From a virus: a stretch of 32,449 nucleotides of DNA. Numbering within the stretch: position 1 is the first letter of the stretch; each line of letters begins with the position of its first letter. The translations under genes were made by a program, and so were the position numbers. The DNA lies in IMG/VR virus record IMGVR_UViG_3300042288_001076, positions 1 to 32,449 of that record; one strand, 5' to 3'. Positions 1 to 9,342 of this stretch are shown one piece after another. Below the pieces are notes generated by a model, which was not told the DNA's origin, did no database searches, and saw only the letters and a program-made list of their open reading frames with translations.

Positions 1-405
1 AGGTCGAATGTTGCTGGTGCGTATTCGGCTGGTTCTCAGGGGTTGCAGGATTTGTTGGCACGTTATCAGGGGATGATTGCTGGCCGTCAGCCTGCGGCTG
101 AACGGTCTTTGCAGGCGTTTGGGGCTGAGGGGGCTGTTAGTTCTCCTGCAATGTTGCAGGACACTATGTTGGCTGCTCAGCAGGCTTTGTTGCAGCGTGG
201 GGTCGCTGAGGATGCGTTGTTGGCGCAACGTCCTGACATGTATGCCCAGTTGGGTGCGGAGCAGGCTGATAGTCGTCAACGTCAGGCTGATCTTGTTCGG
301 GCACAGTTGTTGGCGCAACGTCAGCAGGCGGAGGCTCAGGCGGCGCGTGAGCGGGCACAGTTGGCTTTGCAGATGCAGCAGGCATTGTTGCAGGCGCAAG
401 GGTAG
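1..405 (+). CDS. C-terminal part of an Ala/Gln-rich virion-like protein (5' end outside window)
   Basis: The frame is open to the left edge, so only the last 134 residues are seen. They are dominated by Ala, Gln, Leu and Arg with heptad-like repeats (for example AQLLAQRQQAEAQAARERAQ), which predicts a long helical or coiled-coil tail. It is followed 9 nt later by the next rightward gene, whose RBS (AGGAGGGG) lies right after the stop. Position ahead of the giant virion protein and composition fit an internal virion or DNA-ejection protein, but I recognise no domain. An internal TTG at 43 could be a start, but the frame continues upstream without interruption, so a longer gene is more likely. 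Confidence 0.75.
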   Translation, partial: RSNVAGAYSAGSQGLQDLLARYQGMIAGRQPAAERSLQAFGAEGAVSSPAMLQDTMLAAQQALLQRGVAEDALLAQRPDMYAQLGAEQADSRQRQADLVRAQLLAQRQQAEAQAARERAQLALQMQQALLQAQG

Positions 406-414
406 GAGGGGTTT

Positions 415-1359
415 ATGGATGAGCAAGAGTTTTATCGGTGGCTTGCTTCGCTGCCTGGCAAAACGGAACAGCAGAAACTCAATTATTTGCAAGACGTTTT
501 GGGCACTACTGGTGTCGATTTGTTTGGCACAAAACAAGAACCGTTTGTTCCTGCACCCGATTATGTGAATCAGGTTGAGGCTGTTTGGGGTCAAGACCCC
601 AATATGGGTGCGATCATGGATTTCATCCAGTTCGACGGCATGTCTCCTAAGGCTGCTGTTGATGAGGCCCGCCGCCAGGGGTTGATCCCAAAGTATGATC
701 CTAATAACAAGCAGGAAATCAACTATTTGGATTTGGCTTCCCAGTTTGCTGGTGAGGAAATGAAACGGAAGCAGTTTGAGTTGGAGCAGCAGACTGCTAG
801 AGATAAGTATGATGCTGGTTTGAAGCCGACTTTGAATAACATGTTTGCAACTCCGTATGAGCAAATGGGTGCGCCTTCGGTTGATGAGTTGATGGCGAAG
901 TATGCTGGGGAACGTCAACGCTATATGGCTAAGGGTTCAAATGCTTCTAAAATAACTTGGGAAACTCCTGCCCCGAAACCTGTTGAGGGCAAATCGCCAG
1001 GTGTTGCAGATATGGCTCGGGCTACTGCGGGAATGATTGGGAATAAGGCTGCCGAATTGATGGGTTATGCTCCTGTGCCTTACAATTTGCGTCCCGCTTT
1101 TGCTGCGCAAACACAAAATGCTGTTTCTGGTTGGGCACCTACAACTACTGCTGAACCTACGCCTGTTATGAAAATTGTTGAGGATAAAGCAAAATGGGCG
1201 CGTGATGAGCAGCAGGCGAATCGTCGCAAAAAGTTGGATGAGTTGTCGAAACGCAATTTGGGAAATCGTATCGGGTTGAATCAGCGGAGTCGTGTTGCGA
1301 CTCCGCAAGGTGAACAGGTTATGCAAAATTTGGCTTTGCTTGGTTTGTTGAATGGATGA
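415..1359 (+). CDS. hypothetical virion-associated protein, 314 aa
   Basis: The ATG at 415 is preceded by a strong RBS (GGAGGGG). The protein is soluble-looking and rich in Ala, Gln, Met and charged residues, with a basic helical stretch near residues 265-290. No signal peptide, membrane segment or catalytic motif is visible. It sits between an Ala/Gln-rich gene and the 1320-aa protein in the late operon and its stop is separated by only 3 nt from the next ATG, so it is co-expressed with virion proteins. A role as an internal or minor structural protein is inferred from place only. Confidence 0.7.
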   Translation: MDEQEFYRWLASLPGKTEQQKLNYLQDVLGTTGVDLFGTKQEPFVPAPDYVNQVEAVWGQDPNMGAIMDFIQFDGMSPKAAVDEARRQGLIPKYDPNNKQEINYLDLASQFAGEEMKRKQFELEQQTARDKYDAGLKPTLNNMFATPYEQMGAPSVDELMAKYAGERQRYMAKGSNASKITWETPAPKPVEGKSPGVADMARATAGMIGNKAAELMGYAPVPYNLRPAFAAQTQNAVSGWAPTTTAEPTPVMKIVEDKAKWARDEQQANRRKKLDELSKRNLGNRIGLNQRSRVATPQGEQVMQNLALLGLLNG

Positions 1360-1362
1360 TTG

Positions 1363-4300
1363 ATGGCTGTGCCGTTTGATTTTGAATCATATCGTCAAGG
1401 AATTGAGTCTATTCGCGCGCCTAAGCAGCGGAGACAGACGGCTGTTCCTCGTGCCGCCCGTAGACGGCCCGATATTGTGCCTGGAAGCAAGGGTTCTGCT
1501 GCTGTCAAACCTGAGGAACAGGATGACGGTTTTCAGGTTGGTGACGTTTTGAAGGGTGCTGTTGGCGGTTTGTTGTCTGCTGCCGACTATGGTCGGGCAG
1601 CGGTCACTTCTGGTGTGAAAGAGTTGTCTGACACAATTTATGGTTCTCGTGTTGGTGAGTGGATGGATAAAGCGTGGGGTCGTTCCGATGAGGAACGGCA
1701 GGCCGATTTGGCCCGTGTAGGTACAGGGTCTTGGAACGATTTTAGGCAGCAGTTGAATCGTCGTGCAGGTTCACAAGAATTGATATTGGATCAGGTTTTT
1801 GAGATGCCTGGGGGCTGGCAGCGTTCAGCGTTAGGTTTGGCTTTTGATGTTGGTCTTGACCCGTTGACTTATTTGACGGCTGGCGGTTCTGCTATCGCTA
1901 AGAATGTGGCGTTCAAGCCTGCTAGTGGTGCGTTGCGTGAAGCACTATACCAGGGTTCTGGTAAGGCGATTGGTAAGCAGTTGGCTACACAGGCGTTGGA
2001 ATCTGGTGTTTCTTCTAAAGCGGTTGATCGCCTGTTGGTGGATGCTGCCCGTCGTGGTGCTGGTGCGATCACGGAGCGCGGTTTGGCGCGTGCAGGCATT
2101 AGCGAGGCGGAGCGTGCAGCGTTGGGTTTGTCGAAGGCTCCCGCATCTAAGACGGGTAAAATGTTGCAGGTGTGGGAAGATTTGAAGGGTGGCATCAAGG
2201 CTCCTGTCAAAACTTCTCGTCCTGTTGCTGTGGGCCGCAAGGCGTTTACGAAGCGGGCTGCTGGCGAGTATGGTTTGTCTAAGATTGTGTATGATTTGTC
2301 TGCGCCTGTGGCGCAACGTGCGAATGCTTTGAAGGCTATGACGACGGTGAATACGGCTGTGCGGGTTGAACGAGAGTGGGCCAATAACACGTTGCAACGT
2401 TTGACTACTGATTGGAAGGATTCTATCACCAAGTTGGATGATGAGACTCGCCGCCGTTTGACTATGGATGCTGAGAAGATGGTGCCTGGCGAATTGGAAG
2501 ATGCTATTCGTGGCGAAAGTGTACGCATTTTGCAAGAGTTGCGTGATGCTGGTGTCCAGATTGGTGATATCACTACAGAAGATTTGGCGCATGTCAGTCA
2601 CTATTTGACTGACGATTGGCGCAAGTTGGCTAAAACGGATTCGGATGCTGCCGAATACATTATTGCACAAGACTTGTTGACCAAGGAGGGTTCTGCCCGT
2701 ACCCGTCTTTTGTCGAAAGACGGAGAGTTTTTGGGTCGCAAGTTGCAGGAAGGCACTATTGAAGAAATCAACGATATCGCTATGGATGTTAAGGGTGTCA
2801 AAATTTTCCATGACGATATTCTAGAAATCATGCCTCGCTACGTCGATCAAATGTCGAAGATGTTGGGTCGCCAAAAACAGATTGACATGCTGGTTGAGGC
2901 TGGTTTGACTGTGCCGACTGCAACAAAGATTGTTACCCGTCAGGCTGATCCTGAAACGCTTGCCCGTTTGGATAAAGAAATCGCTGATGCCGAAAAGGTG
3001 ATTGCTAAGACTCGGGGCGAACAGTTGGTTGAGTTGTCGAATGGTGAAGTGTTGCGTCGTAACCAGTTGGATTTGGCTGCGGAAGCAGCCAGAGGGCGGC
3101 GTGCAGAAATTCAGACTCAGGTCAGGGAGTTGCGGGAACGGGTGTTGGAGGCTGGCCGTCAGGTGACGGATGCCCGTCAACGGTTGGCGCGTGTGGAATC
3201 GAAGATAAGTTCTTTGGAGGCTTCTAGGGATGGTTGGGCTGCTGTGGTGCGTTCTGAGCGTCCTGGTGTCCGCAAGAAGGCTCAGAGGGCTATTGTAAAG
3301 GTTGAGAAGCAGATTGCTGCTGCCCGTGCCGAGGCGGAAGGTTTGCGTTCTCAGGTTAGCAAATTGTTGGGGCCAGAAACCAACATGCCTTTGTCGGACG
3401 CCGTAGATGCTACACGGCCACTGGTGCAGCAGGAACAAAATATTCGTCAGAAAAAGATCACCGATCTGCAAGCACAGGTCGATGATCTGAACGGGCAGAT
3501 TGATGAACTATCGTTGAAGAAGAATCCGCCAGGTAAAGGCCCGCTACCATCCGATCAGCGTGTGATGGAAGCAGAAACCCGTCTAGAGACTGCCACATTG
3601 AATCGTGACCGTCTACTGTCTGAGGAATCGGCTGCTGTTGCCGCATACGATTTGGCTTCCGTATCGACGGAACGCCAAATTGCTGTGCTAGAAAAGTTGG
3701 ATGAACAACTCCAAAAGATTATCAGCATCCAACAGGATGCGGCCAAAGGTGGCCGCTATGCCACTAAGGGTGGGAAGATCAAAACGGATCGGGTAGTAGA
3801 TCATGTCACCGATCTACAGGACAGGGTTCGGGTTGTGCAAACCATTCTCGCCCAGCAAGGCAACGATCCTGTTGTTCACGCTATCGCTGGTTTGGAGGCT
3901 GCCGCTCAGGCTGCCGATACCGCCATTTTGGCGAAGGGTGACGAACTTGTCAAGTTGGAAGATTTGGTCAAGTCGTTGAATGACAGCAAGTTTGTTGACG
4001 AAATTATGCCTGTTGTGTCGAAAAATATGACGAACATGCCGAATGGTCAGTCGATTCCGAACTGGTTGCGTGACGCTACCGAGGTGGAATCGGTGCGGAA
4101 ACAGTTGCCGTTGATTGGCGATTTTATGAACAAGTATGTGAACTTGTGGAAGGGGTACGCTATTTTGCGGCCAGGTTTCCATGCCCGCAACGCCTATAGT
4201 GCGATGTTCAACATGTATTTGGAGGCTGGCCCCAAAGTTTTCAAGAACGTGAAGAAGTTTGAAAAGTTTTATGAGATGGTTCGCAAGAATCCTGACGGCT

Positions 4301-5325
4301 ACATGGATGACGCTATCCGTGTTTTTGGCCCTGAGGATGCGAAGATGTTGGATGATGCGTGGGGTGTTGTGTCTGCGTCGGGTTCGGGTCAGACTGCTGG
4401 CGAGTTCACTGATGGTGCTTTGAGGGCTGGTTCTATGAATCCGTTTTCACCAGATTTCAAGTTGTTGAAAGTGAACCGCCGTTTGGGTGAGGGTGTGGAG
4501 AATCGTGTGCGTGGCGCACACGCATATGATGTGTTGAATCGTGGCGGCACGGTCGATCAGGCTGTGGATGTTGTCAACAAATGGCATTTCAACTATACTG
4601 ATATCACCGATTTTGATCGTGCAGCCAAGTTGGCTAACCCGTTCTGGACGTTCTTTAGTCGCAACATGGCTTTGCAGGCCCAAACCTGGTATCGTGTCCC
4701 TGGCAGACTAAACAGGTCGTATGTGAATTTGGAACGTAACTTGGGTTACGGCCAGGAGGAAGATACGTTGGTTCCGAAATGGTTTGAGAACGCTGGCGCG
4801 ATCCGTTTCGGTGGCCCAAACGCTGAGGGGGATGTGAACTATTTGTTCCCTGATTTGCCTGCCGTCCAGTTCCCTGGACAAGTTGAGGGGTTGACCGACC
4901 CGACCGATATCAAGTTTCTGTCAGAAACCGCCCCGTGGGTGAAAGCGTTGCCCGAATTGTGGGCTGGTCGCCAATCGTTTAGTGGTATCCCGTTCAAGGA
5001 TCAATCTGAGGCTGGGACAGGTATGCAGGTGTTGGACAGGTTGTTGCCTGGGGCACAAACCACTATGCAGGATGGTGTCCCGATGACCAGTGACCGTTGG
5101 CAGTACCAGTTGGGGGCTTTGGTGCCAGGGTTCAATCAGGCCGCTTCTGCGGCCGCTATAGCAAATCTGGTGGCTCCTGGGAACCCGTTGCCGTCGTCGT
5201 CCCGTGCGCAGGAACGGGCACCGTATACGGCTTTGTCACAGTTGTTGGGTATCGGTGTCCGCCAGAACACGGATCGTTCCCGTAGCGGTGAACAGTTCCG
5301 TCGCAATCAGGAGGCTGGTGGGTGA
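1363..5325 (+). CDS. giant internal virion / DNA-ejection-like protein, 1320 aa
   Basis: This is the largest gene of the window. The N-terminal third is basic and Gly/Ala-rich. Residues ~530-790 form long charged heptad stretches, predicted coiled coil. The C-terminal third (~925-1150) has helical segments such as LRPGFHARNAYSAMFNMYLE and AKLANPFWTFFSRNMALQAQ, which recall the aromatic helical segments of large 'polyvalent' phage proteins. No lysozyme, protease or polymerase motif was seen. The ATG at 1363 is preferred to TTG 1360; the RBS is weak and coupling to the previous stop is likely. Late-operon position before the lysis genes supports a protein packaged in the head and ejected with the DNA. 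Codon choice changes in the middle, see findings. Confidence 0.7.
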   Translation: MAVPFDFESYRQGIESIRAPKQRRQTAVPRAARRRPDIVPGSKGSAAVKPEEQDDGFQVGDVLKGAVGGLLSAADYGRAAVTSGVKELSDTIYGSRVGEWMDKAWGRSDEERQADLARVGTGSWNDFRQQLNRRAGSQELILDQVFEMPGGWQRSALGLAFDVGLDPLTYLTAGGSAIAKNVAFKPASGALREALYQGSGKAIGKQLATQALESGVSSKAVDRLLVDAARRGAGAITERGLARAGISEAERAALGLSKAPASKTGKMLQVWEDLKGGIKAPVKTSRPVAVGRKAFTKRAAGEYGLSKIVYDLSAPVAQRANALKAMTTVNTAVRVEREWANNTLQRLTTDWKDSITKLDDETRRRLTMDAEKMVPGELEDAIRGESVRILQELRDAGVQIGDITTEDLAHVSHYLTDDWRKLAKTDSDAAEYIIAQDLLTKEGSARTRLLSKDGEFLGRKLQEGTIEEINDIAMDVKGVKIFHDDILEIMPRYVDQMSKMLGRQKQIDMLVEAGLTVPTATKIVTRQADPETLARLDKEIADAEKVIAKTRGEQLVELSNGEVLRRNQLDLAAEAARGRRAEIQTQVRELRERVLEAGRQVTDARQRLARVESKISSLEASRDGWAAVVRSERPGVRKKAQRAIVKVEKQIAAARAEAEGLRSQVSKLLGPETNMPLSDAVDATRPLVQQEQNIRQKKITDLQAQVDDLNGQIDELSLKKNPPGKGPLPSDQRVMEAETRLETATLNRDRLLSEESAAVAAYDLASVSTERQIAVLEKLDEQLQKIISIQQDAAKGGRYATKGGKIKTDRVVDHVTDLQDRVRVVQTILAQQGNDPVVHAIAGLEAAAQAADTAILAKGDELVKLEDLVKSLNDSKFVDEIMPVVSKNMTNMPNGQSIPNWLRDATEVESVRKQLPLIGDFMNKYVNLWKGYAILRPGFHARNAYSAMFNMYLEAGPKVFKNVKKFEKFYEMVRKNPDGYMDDAIRVFGPEDAKMLDDAWGVVSASGSGQTAGEFTDGALRAGSMNPFSPDFKLLKVNRRLGEGVENRVRGAHAYDVLNRGGTVDQAVDVVNKWHFNYTDITDFDRAAKLANPFWTFFSRNMALQAQTWYRVPGRLNRSYVNLERNLGYGQEEDTLVPKWFENAGAIRFGGPNAEGDVNYLFPDLPAVQFPGQVEGLTDPTDIKFLSETAPWVKALPELWAGRQSFSGIPFKDQSEAGTGMQVLDRLLPGAQTTMQDGVPMTSDRWQYQLGALVPGFNQAASAAAIANLVAPGNPLPSSSRAQERAPYTALSQLLGIGVRQNTDRSRSGEQFRRNQEAGG

Positions 5326-5657
5326 TGGAAGCGGTAGTGTCTGCGACCATTGTTGGTGTTCTAGGTTTGGCTGGCACGGTGTTGACGGTGTGGCGTTCTA
5401 GGTCTGCTTCCACTAATCAACATATTGAGCAAACCGCAGAGTTGAAAACGATCCAACACAACCAGGAGGTTGTGTTGGATTTGATTAAAGCGCATCGGGA
5501 AACTGCCGAATTACAGTTGCAGGCCGTACATGACAGGGTTGACGAGTTGGCTGTGGGGCATGATACGTTGTTTGGTTTGTTAGTAGAGGTCGATCAGAAA
5601 GTTACGAAATCATCTAATAAACGGAAAGTTGTTACGGGATTGGAGTTGACGGCATGA
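5325..5657 (+). CDS. membrane protein with one N-terminal TM helix and coiled coil; candidate holin
   Basis: A 110-aa protein with one hydrophobic segment at the N-terminus (VVSATIVGVLGLAGTVLTVW, about residues 4-23). An Arg-rich stop-transfer and a polar helical tail with heptads follow. The ATG overlaps the previous stop by one base (TGATG); an in-frame GTG lies one codon upstream. The stop overlaps the endolysin ATG by 4 nt (ATGA). A single-TM, coiled-coil protein immediately upstream of the endolysin is a common arrangement for holins or holin-like proteins of actinophages. No experimental family assignment can be made from sequence alone. Confidence 0.65.
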   Translation: MEAVVSATIVGVLGLAGTVLTVWRSRSASTNQHIEQTAELKTIQHNQEVVLDLIKAHRETAELQLQAVHDRVDELAVGHDTLFGLLVEVDQKVTKSSNKRKVVTGLELTA

Positions 5658-6397
5658 AAACCTACATGTTCGGTTACAATAATGCCCGTTTAACGTTGCC
5701 ACAGTTAGAGTCCCGTGAGTCTTGGATGATGTTGCATCCAGAGTTGCGTCGCCGTCTGGTCGCATTGTTTGATGCTTCACAGAAGGCGGGTTGCGAGGTC
5801 GGTTTGGGTGGTGGTGGCCGTTCTAGCCAGCAGCAAACCATTTTGTTTAAATCTAGATATAAGCCTGTGGATTGTCCTGGCGAGGTTCGGTGGGATGGGA
5901 AATGTTGGAAACATGTGTCGGGTGCCTCGGCGGCACCGCCAGGGTTGTCGTACCATGAGGAAACAACTGGTGACGGGTTTGCGTTGGCTGCCGATCTTGT
6001 TGGCGATTTGGTGTGGATGAATAAGAATTGTTCCCAGTTCGGGTTGCTACATTTCGGGAACGTAAATAAGGAGCCGTGGCATGTTCAACCTGTTGAGGTG
6101 CCGAAGTCTAGAAAGTTGTATTCTGGACAGAAACTTGATGTTTGGCCGATCAGCGGTCAACCTGTTGTTGTAGATGAGGACGATATGAAAACTGCTGTTC
6201 TGGTTTCGTTTAAAGAGTTTGCGAATGTGTGGCTGGTTGGTTCTGGCCCTGCAATCAATGTGACTCCCGAATTGTTCGCACATTATAAGGCTTTGGGTGT
6301 GCCTAGTGTTGTGATGGTGTTGCATCCGCAAATGTTGAAAGGTTTGATGGCCCAGTCTAACCTGGTTGACACCGATCTTGTTTCTACTGGAAAGTGA
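5654..6397 (+). CDS. M15-family (VanY-like) peptidase endolysin
   Basis: 247 aa. Zinc ligands of the LAS/M15 peptidases are present in order and with the usual spacing: H101 in SYHEETTGDG, D114 in ALAADLVG, and H143 in KEPWHVQP, with E140 as the expected catalytic acid. This predicts a D-Ala-D-Ala carboxypeptidase or L-Ala-D-Glu type endopeptidase that cuts peptidoglycan stems. Residues ~175-240 form a second small domain of unknown fold, possibly wall-binding. There is no signal peptide, so release would need the adjacent holin-like protein. The start overlaps the upstream stop (ATGA). Confidence 0.88.
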   Translation: MKTYMFGYNNARLTLPQLESRESWMMLHPELRRRLVALFDASQKAGCEVGLGGGGRSSQQQTILFKSRYKPVDCPGEVRWDGKCWKHVSGASAAPPGLSYHEETTGDGFALAADLVGDLVWMNKNCSQFGLLHFGNVNKEPWHVQPVEVPKSRKLYSGQKLDVWPISGQPVVVDEDDMKTAVLVSFKEFANVWLVGSGPAINVTPELFAHYKALGVPSVVMVLHPQMLKGLMAQSNLVDTDLVSTGK

Positions 6398-6407
6398 AGG
6401 AGTTTAA

Positions 6408-7763
6408 ATGACAAACAGTATCAACGATCTTGATTACGCATCTTTTGATGCGACTGACCTAATTAACGGGGTTGCGCGTCGTGTTGTTACCGCATCTCAG
6501 GTTTCGCTTACGGCAGGTTTTTCGGCTGTCGGTTCTAGCGTGTTGGACACGTTTTTTGCTACCCCTATTGTCGGGTCGGGTGTAACTTACAACCAGGCTT
6601 CTGGTAGTTTGAACATTGTGTCTGGTACTGCTACGAACTCCGAATTTTTGGCTCGTAGCCGTCAGGCACATGTTGGTTCGATGCGGTTGCGTTTCACTGT
6701 GACCGCTTCGCAACGTATTGCGAACAACAACATGGCAGTGTTGTTGGCTGACCTGATTGGTGAAGGTTTGGCATATACGATTGTGAACTCTACAACAGTG
6801 AATGTGACTGTTCCGTCGCACGGTTTCACTGCACAGATGGTTGGACAGTTCGTGTTGATTGGTGGTATCACGGGTGCTGCTGGTGTACCTGGCCGCTATG
6901 CTGTTGCTTCAATTGTTAATGTGAACACTATCCAGTTTACGGTTGCTGGCTGGCCTGCTTCGGGTTCGGGTACTTGCACAGTTTTTGGCAGAAACTATGT
7001 TCGCAACCTGTTTACGGGTACGACTGCTACGGCAGTGAACTGGGATGCGCAACGTAACGGTTGGGCTACGGGTGATACGGTGGCGACGATTAACACGACT
7101 GCTTCGCCTGGTACGCTGGTTGCTACCGAATTGACTGGCCGTGACGTATTCTTGTCGGATGCGGTGCGTGCGTCCGCAACCACTCCGACGTTCGCTACTC
7201 GTGCTAGCCGTTACGAAAACATCCCTGATGCGACCGTTCCGTTGTATGTGTTTTTGTGGGAATTTAACGGTACGACCGCTCCTGCTTCGGCTACTACTTG
7301 GACGTTCGGTCATGTTGTGGTTGAAGATTTCCCGAACTCTCCTGTCTATATTCAGGGGTTCCGTTCCCAGGGTTCACAGAACCCGATCCCTGTGAACGCT
7401 ACTAGCGGTTCACTCAACTCGGTTTCACAGAACAACATTTACTATAACGAATCCACTACCTCGCTGGCTGCTGCCGCAACGTTTAACGGTACTGCCCGCG
7501 ACATTGGTATTGCTGCTTCAAACACTCATCGTTATTCTGCGTTTAACGCTATGGCGTTCGCTGACCAGGCTGGCATTATTCGTATTGAATCATCTAACGA
7601 TAACGTCACTTGGCGACGCAACACTGCCGATGTGACGGTGGCCGCTAACACTGCTGTCGTGCTGTCTGTTCCTGTCACTACCCGCTACTATAGGGTGGTG
7701 TATGTGAACGGTGCCACCATCCAGACGGCTTTCATGTTGAACACTTCGTTCACTGGTGTCTGA
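6408..7763 (+). CDS. beta-rich virion / receptor-binding-like protein, 451 aa
   Basis: Strong RBS (AAGGAG) 5 nt before the ATG. The protein is very rich in Thr, Ser, Ala, Val, Asn and Gly and poor in Lys and Cys, typical of beta-structured tail or spike proteins. Residues ~100-200 look like a small beta-sandwich (repeated TVNVTVPSHGFTA-like strands). The C-terminal ~120 residues (from NPIPVNATSGSL to the end) resemble the beta-sandwich ends of many phage appendage proteins. It lies directly before a LamG-like protein, so an adhesion or decoration role is likely. No enzymatic residues were recognised. Confidence 0.7.
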   Translation: MTNSINDLDYASFDATDLINGVARRVVTASQVSLTAGFSAVGSSVLDTFFATPIVGSGVTYNQASGSLNIVSGTATNSEFLARSRQAHVGSMRLRFTVTASQRIANNNMAVLLADLIGEGLAYTIVNSTTVNVTVPSHGFTAQMVGQFVLIGGITGAAGVPGRYAVASIVNVNTIQFTVAGWPASGSGTCTVFGRNYVRNLFTGTTATAVNWDAQRNGWATGDTVATINTTASPGTLVATELTGRDVFLSDAVRASATTPTFATRASRYENIPDATVPLYVFLWEFNGTTAPASATTWTFGHVVVEDFPNSPVYIQGFRSQGSQNPIPVNATSGSLNSVSQNNIYYNESTTSLAAAATFNGTARDIGIAASNTHRYSAFNAMAFADQAGIIRIESSNDNVTWRRNTADVTVAANTAVVLSVPVTTRYYRVVYVNGATIQTAFMLNTSFTGV

Positions 7764-7765
7764 AC

Positions 7766-9172
7766 ATGGCAGTCCTGTCAGGGGTTGTTGATTCGCTATA
7801 TAATCCTCGGATTATTCCGAGGGCTGTTAAGCGTGGTCGGGCGTTGCCAACGCCCGTGTTATGGTTGGATGCGGCTGCTGGTAATTTTTCTAACCAGGGT
7901 CAGGCAGGCAACTTGTTGGATGGGCAGAACGGGTCTACTGGCGGTGTGGACACGAACGATGTGCAAGTGTTGCCACATAATGGCACGAACTATCTGTATC
8001 TGCCTGGGGTGGCTGGCAATAATGCAACGGTTCCTGATTTGGCGGCGTACACGCCTTCAACTTCGTTGGATGTGCGTGTGGCTGTAGCGATGGATGTGGT
8101 GTCGGGCACTCAAACATTTGTCGGCCATTATAGTGCTTCTGGTACGGACAGGTCTTGGTTGTTTACGTATACGGGTACGAATGTGACTTTGTATTTGTCT
8201 ACCAACGGGACTACGGCAACAGGTTTTTCTCCTTCGGTGTCTCCAACAATTACGGCTGGTACGGTCACGTTGTTGCAGGCCACTTGGACTGCTTCGCCTG
8301 CTGAGGTGAAATTTTTTCAGAAATCTACGACTGAGGGTGCGGCAGCGAACGATTTGGCGGTCGATACAGGCTGGACACAGGTGGGTGCCACTATTACTGC
8401 TAGTGTTCCTGCTGTGGCGTTGGCGAACTCTACGGTTTCCCTGGCTGTCGGGTCACAGTCAGGGATTGATTTGCTCGCTGGCAGGGTTTATCGGGCACAG
8501 GTACGGTCGGGCGGCACTACGGTGTTTGATGCTAATTTCACCAGGTTGACTTCGGGTGGTGCTACGTCGTTCACCGAGTCGTCTGCGAACGCCGCGACGG
8601 TCACGATCAATCGTTCGACGCTAGGTCGCAAGTCCACGGTGGTGACCCGACCTACCTGGCTGTTAGGCACCGACGACTACTGTCAGGTGGCCGACCATCC
8701 GCTGCTCAACTTCTTGGCGAACCAAGACTTCCATATCGTATTCGCTCAACGACTGTGGGCAACAAACTCCGACTTCAGACGGTTCGTTTCCAAGTCCACC
8801 GATTTGTCACCCACGGGACAGAAAGGGTACGAACTTCGCATCTTTAGCACGGGTACGGGCTTGCAGGCTGCGCTAGGTGACGGCAGTGCCACAGCAACGA
8901 ACTGGAACTTCTACCCAGGATTTTCACCCACTCTTACAAACGGGGTTGTTCAAGTAATCGGGCTGGTGCGCAGGGGGTCAGACAACACTTGCACGTTGAA
9001 CAATGCCCGTGTGGGCAACACGAGCATTGCAAACTTCGATATGAACAACACTGCTCCGTTCAGGATTAGCGGTGCTATGGACGAGGAAATGTTCGGAGCG
9101 GCAGTGTTTCGGCGGCCGCTGGCGGACGCCGAACTATTTGCCTTGAACTCCTACATTGGGTTGGCGTCGTGA
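7766..9172 (+). CDS. LamG / concanavalin-A-like tail adhesin, 468 aa
   Basis: Residues ~28-190 start with PTPVLWLDAAAGN and continue with alternating strands typical of LamG/ConA-like jelly rolls (LWLDA, VRVAVAMDV, SWLFTYTG, VTLLQATW). Residues ~290-465 hold a second jelly roll (YCQVADHPLLNFL, FHIVFAQRLW, VQVIGLVRRG) ending in FRRPLADAELFALNSYIG, a typical LamG end. Such domains bind carbohydrate, so this is a likely receptor-binding protein. It starts 2 nt after the upstream stop and its own stop overlaps the next GTG (GTGA). The second domain has different codon use from the first, see findings. Confidence 0.75.
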   Translation: MAVLSGVVDSLYNPRIIPRAVKRGRALPTPVLWLDAAAGNFSNQGQAGNLLDGQNGSTGGVDTNDVQVLPHNGTNYLYLPGVAGNNATVPDLAAYTPSTSLDVRVAVAMDVVSGTQTFVGHYSASGTDRSWLFTYTGTNVTLYLSTNGTTATGFSPSVSPTITAGTVTLLQATWTASPAEVKFFQKSTTEGAAANDLAVDTGWTQVGATITASVPAVALANSTVSLAVGSQSGIDLLAGRVYRAQVRSGGTTVFDANFTRLTSGGATSFTESSANAATVTINRSTLGRKSTVVTRPTWLLGTDDYCQVADHPLLNFLANQDFHIVFAQRLWATNSDFRRFVSKSTDLSPTGQKGYELRIFSTGTGLQAALGDGSATATNWNFYPGFSPTLTNGVVQVIGLVRRGSDNTCTLNNARVGNTSIANFDMNNTAPFRISGAMDEEMFGAAVFRRPLADAELFALNSYIGLAS

Positions 9173-9342
9173 TTGTGTCTGCGACCGATTGGACAGGAAA
9201 CGTTTTCAACGGGGTCACTCTCGGTGTCCCCGTCTTGCTGGATGGCGGCAGATACGGGTGGGATCATGCCCATATTCCTGACCAATCTGTTATTGATAAT
9301 GTGGGTAACGTTTTTATTGAGGTGCCTGATGGAACCAGATGA
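9169..9342 (+). CDS. small hypothetical protein, 57 aa
   Basis: GTG start overlapping the stop of the LamG-like gene (GTGA). The product begins VSATDWTGNVFNG and ends FIEVPDGTR; it is beta-like, with Gly/Asp/Val-rich turns, and may be a small accessory of the adhesin. Its last 14 nt overlap the start of the next gene. No known family. The coupled GTGA start and phage-like residue composition support it as real rather than the longer alternative reading in the frame of the following gene. Confidence 0.6.
   Translation: MIVSATDWTGNVFNGVTLGVPVLLDGGRYGWDHAHIPDQSVIDNVGNVFIEVPDGTR

Noticed and set aside
77-568. 163-aa + strand frame
   Set aside because: Overlaps the Ala/Gln-rich gene and the 314-aa gene in another frame; Cys/Arg-rich shadow.
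1945-3471. Long minus-strand frames inside the giant gene
   Set aside because: Shadow frames caused by codon bias of the + strand gene.
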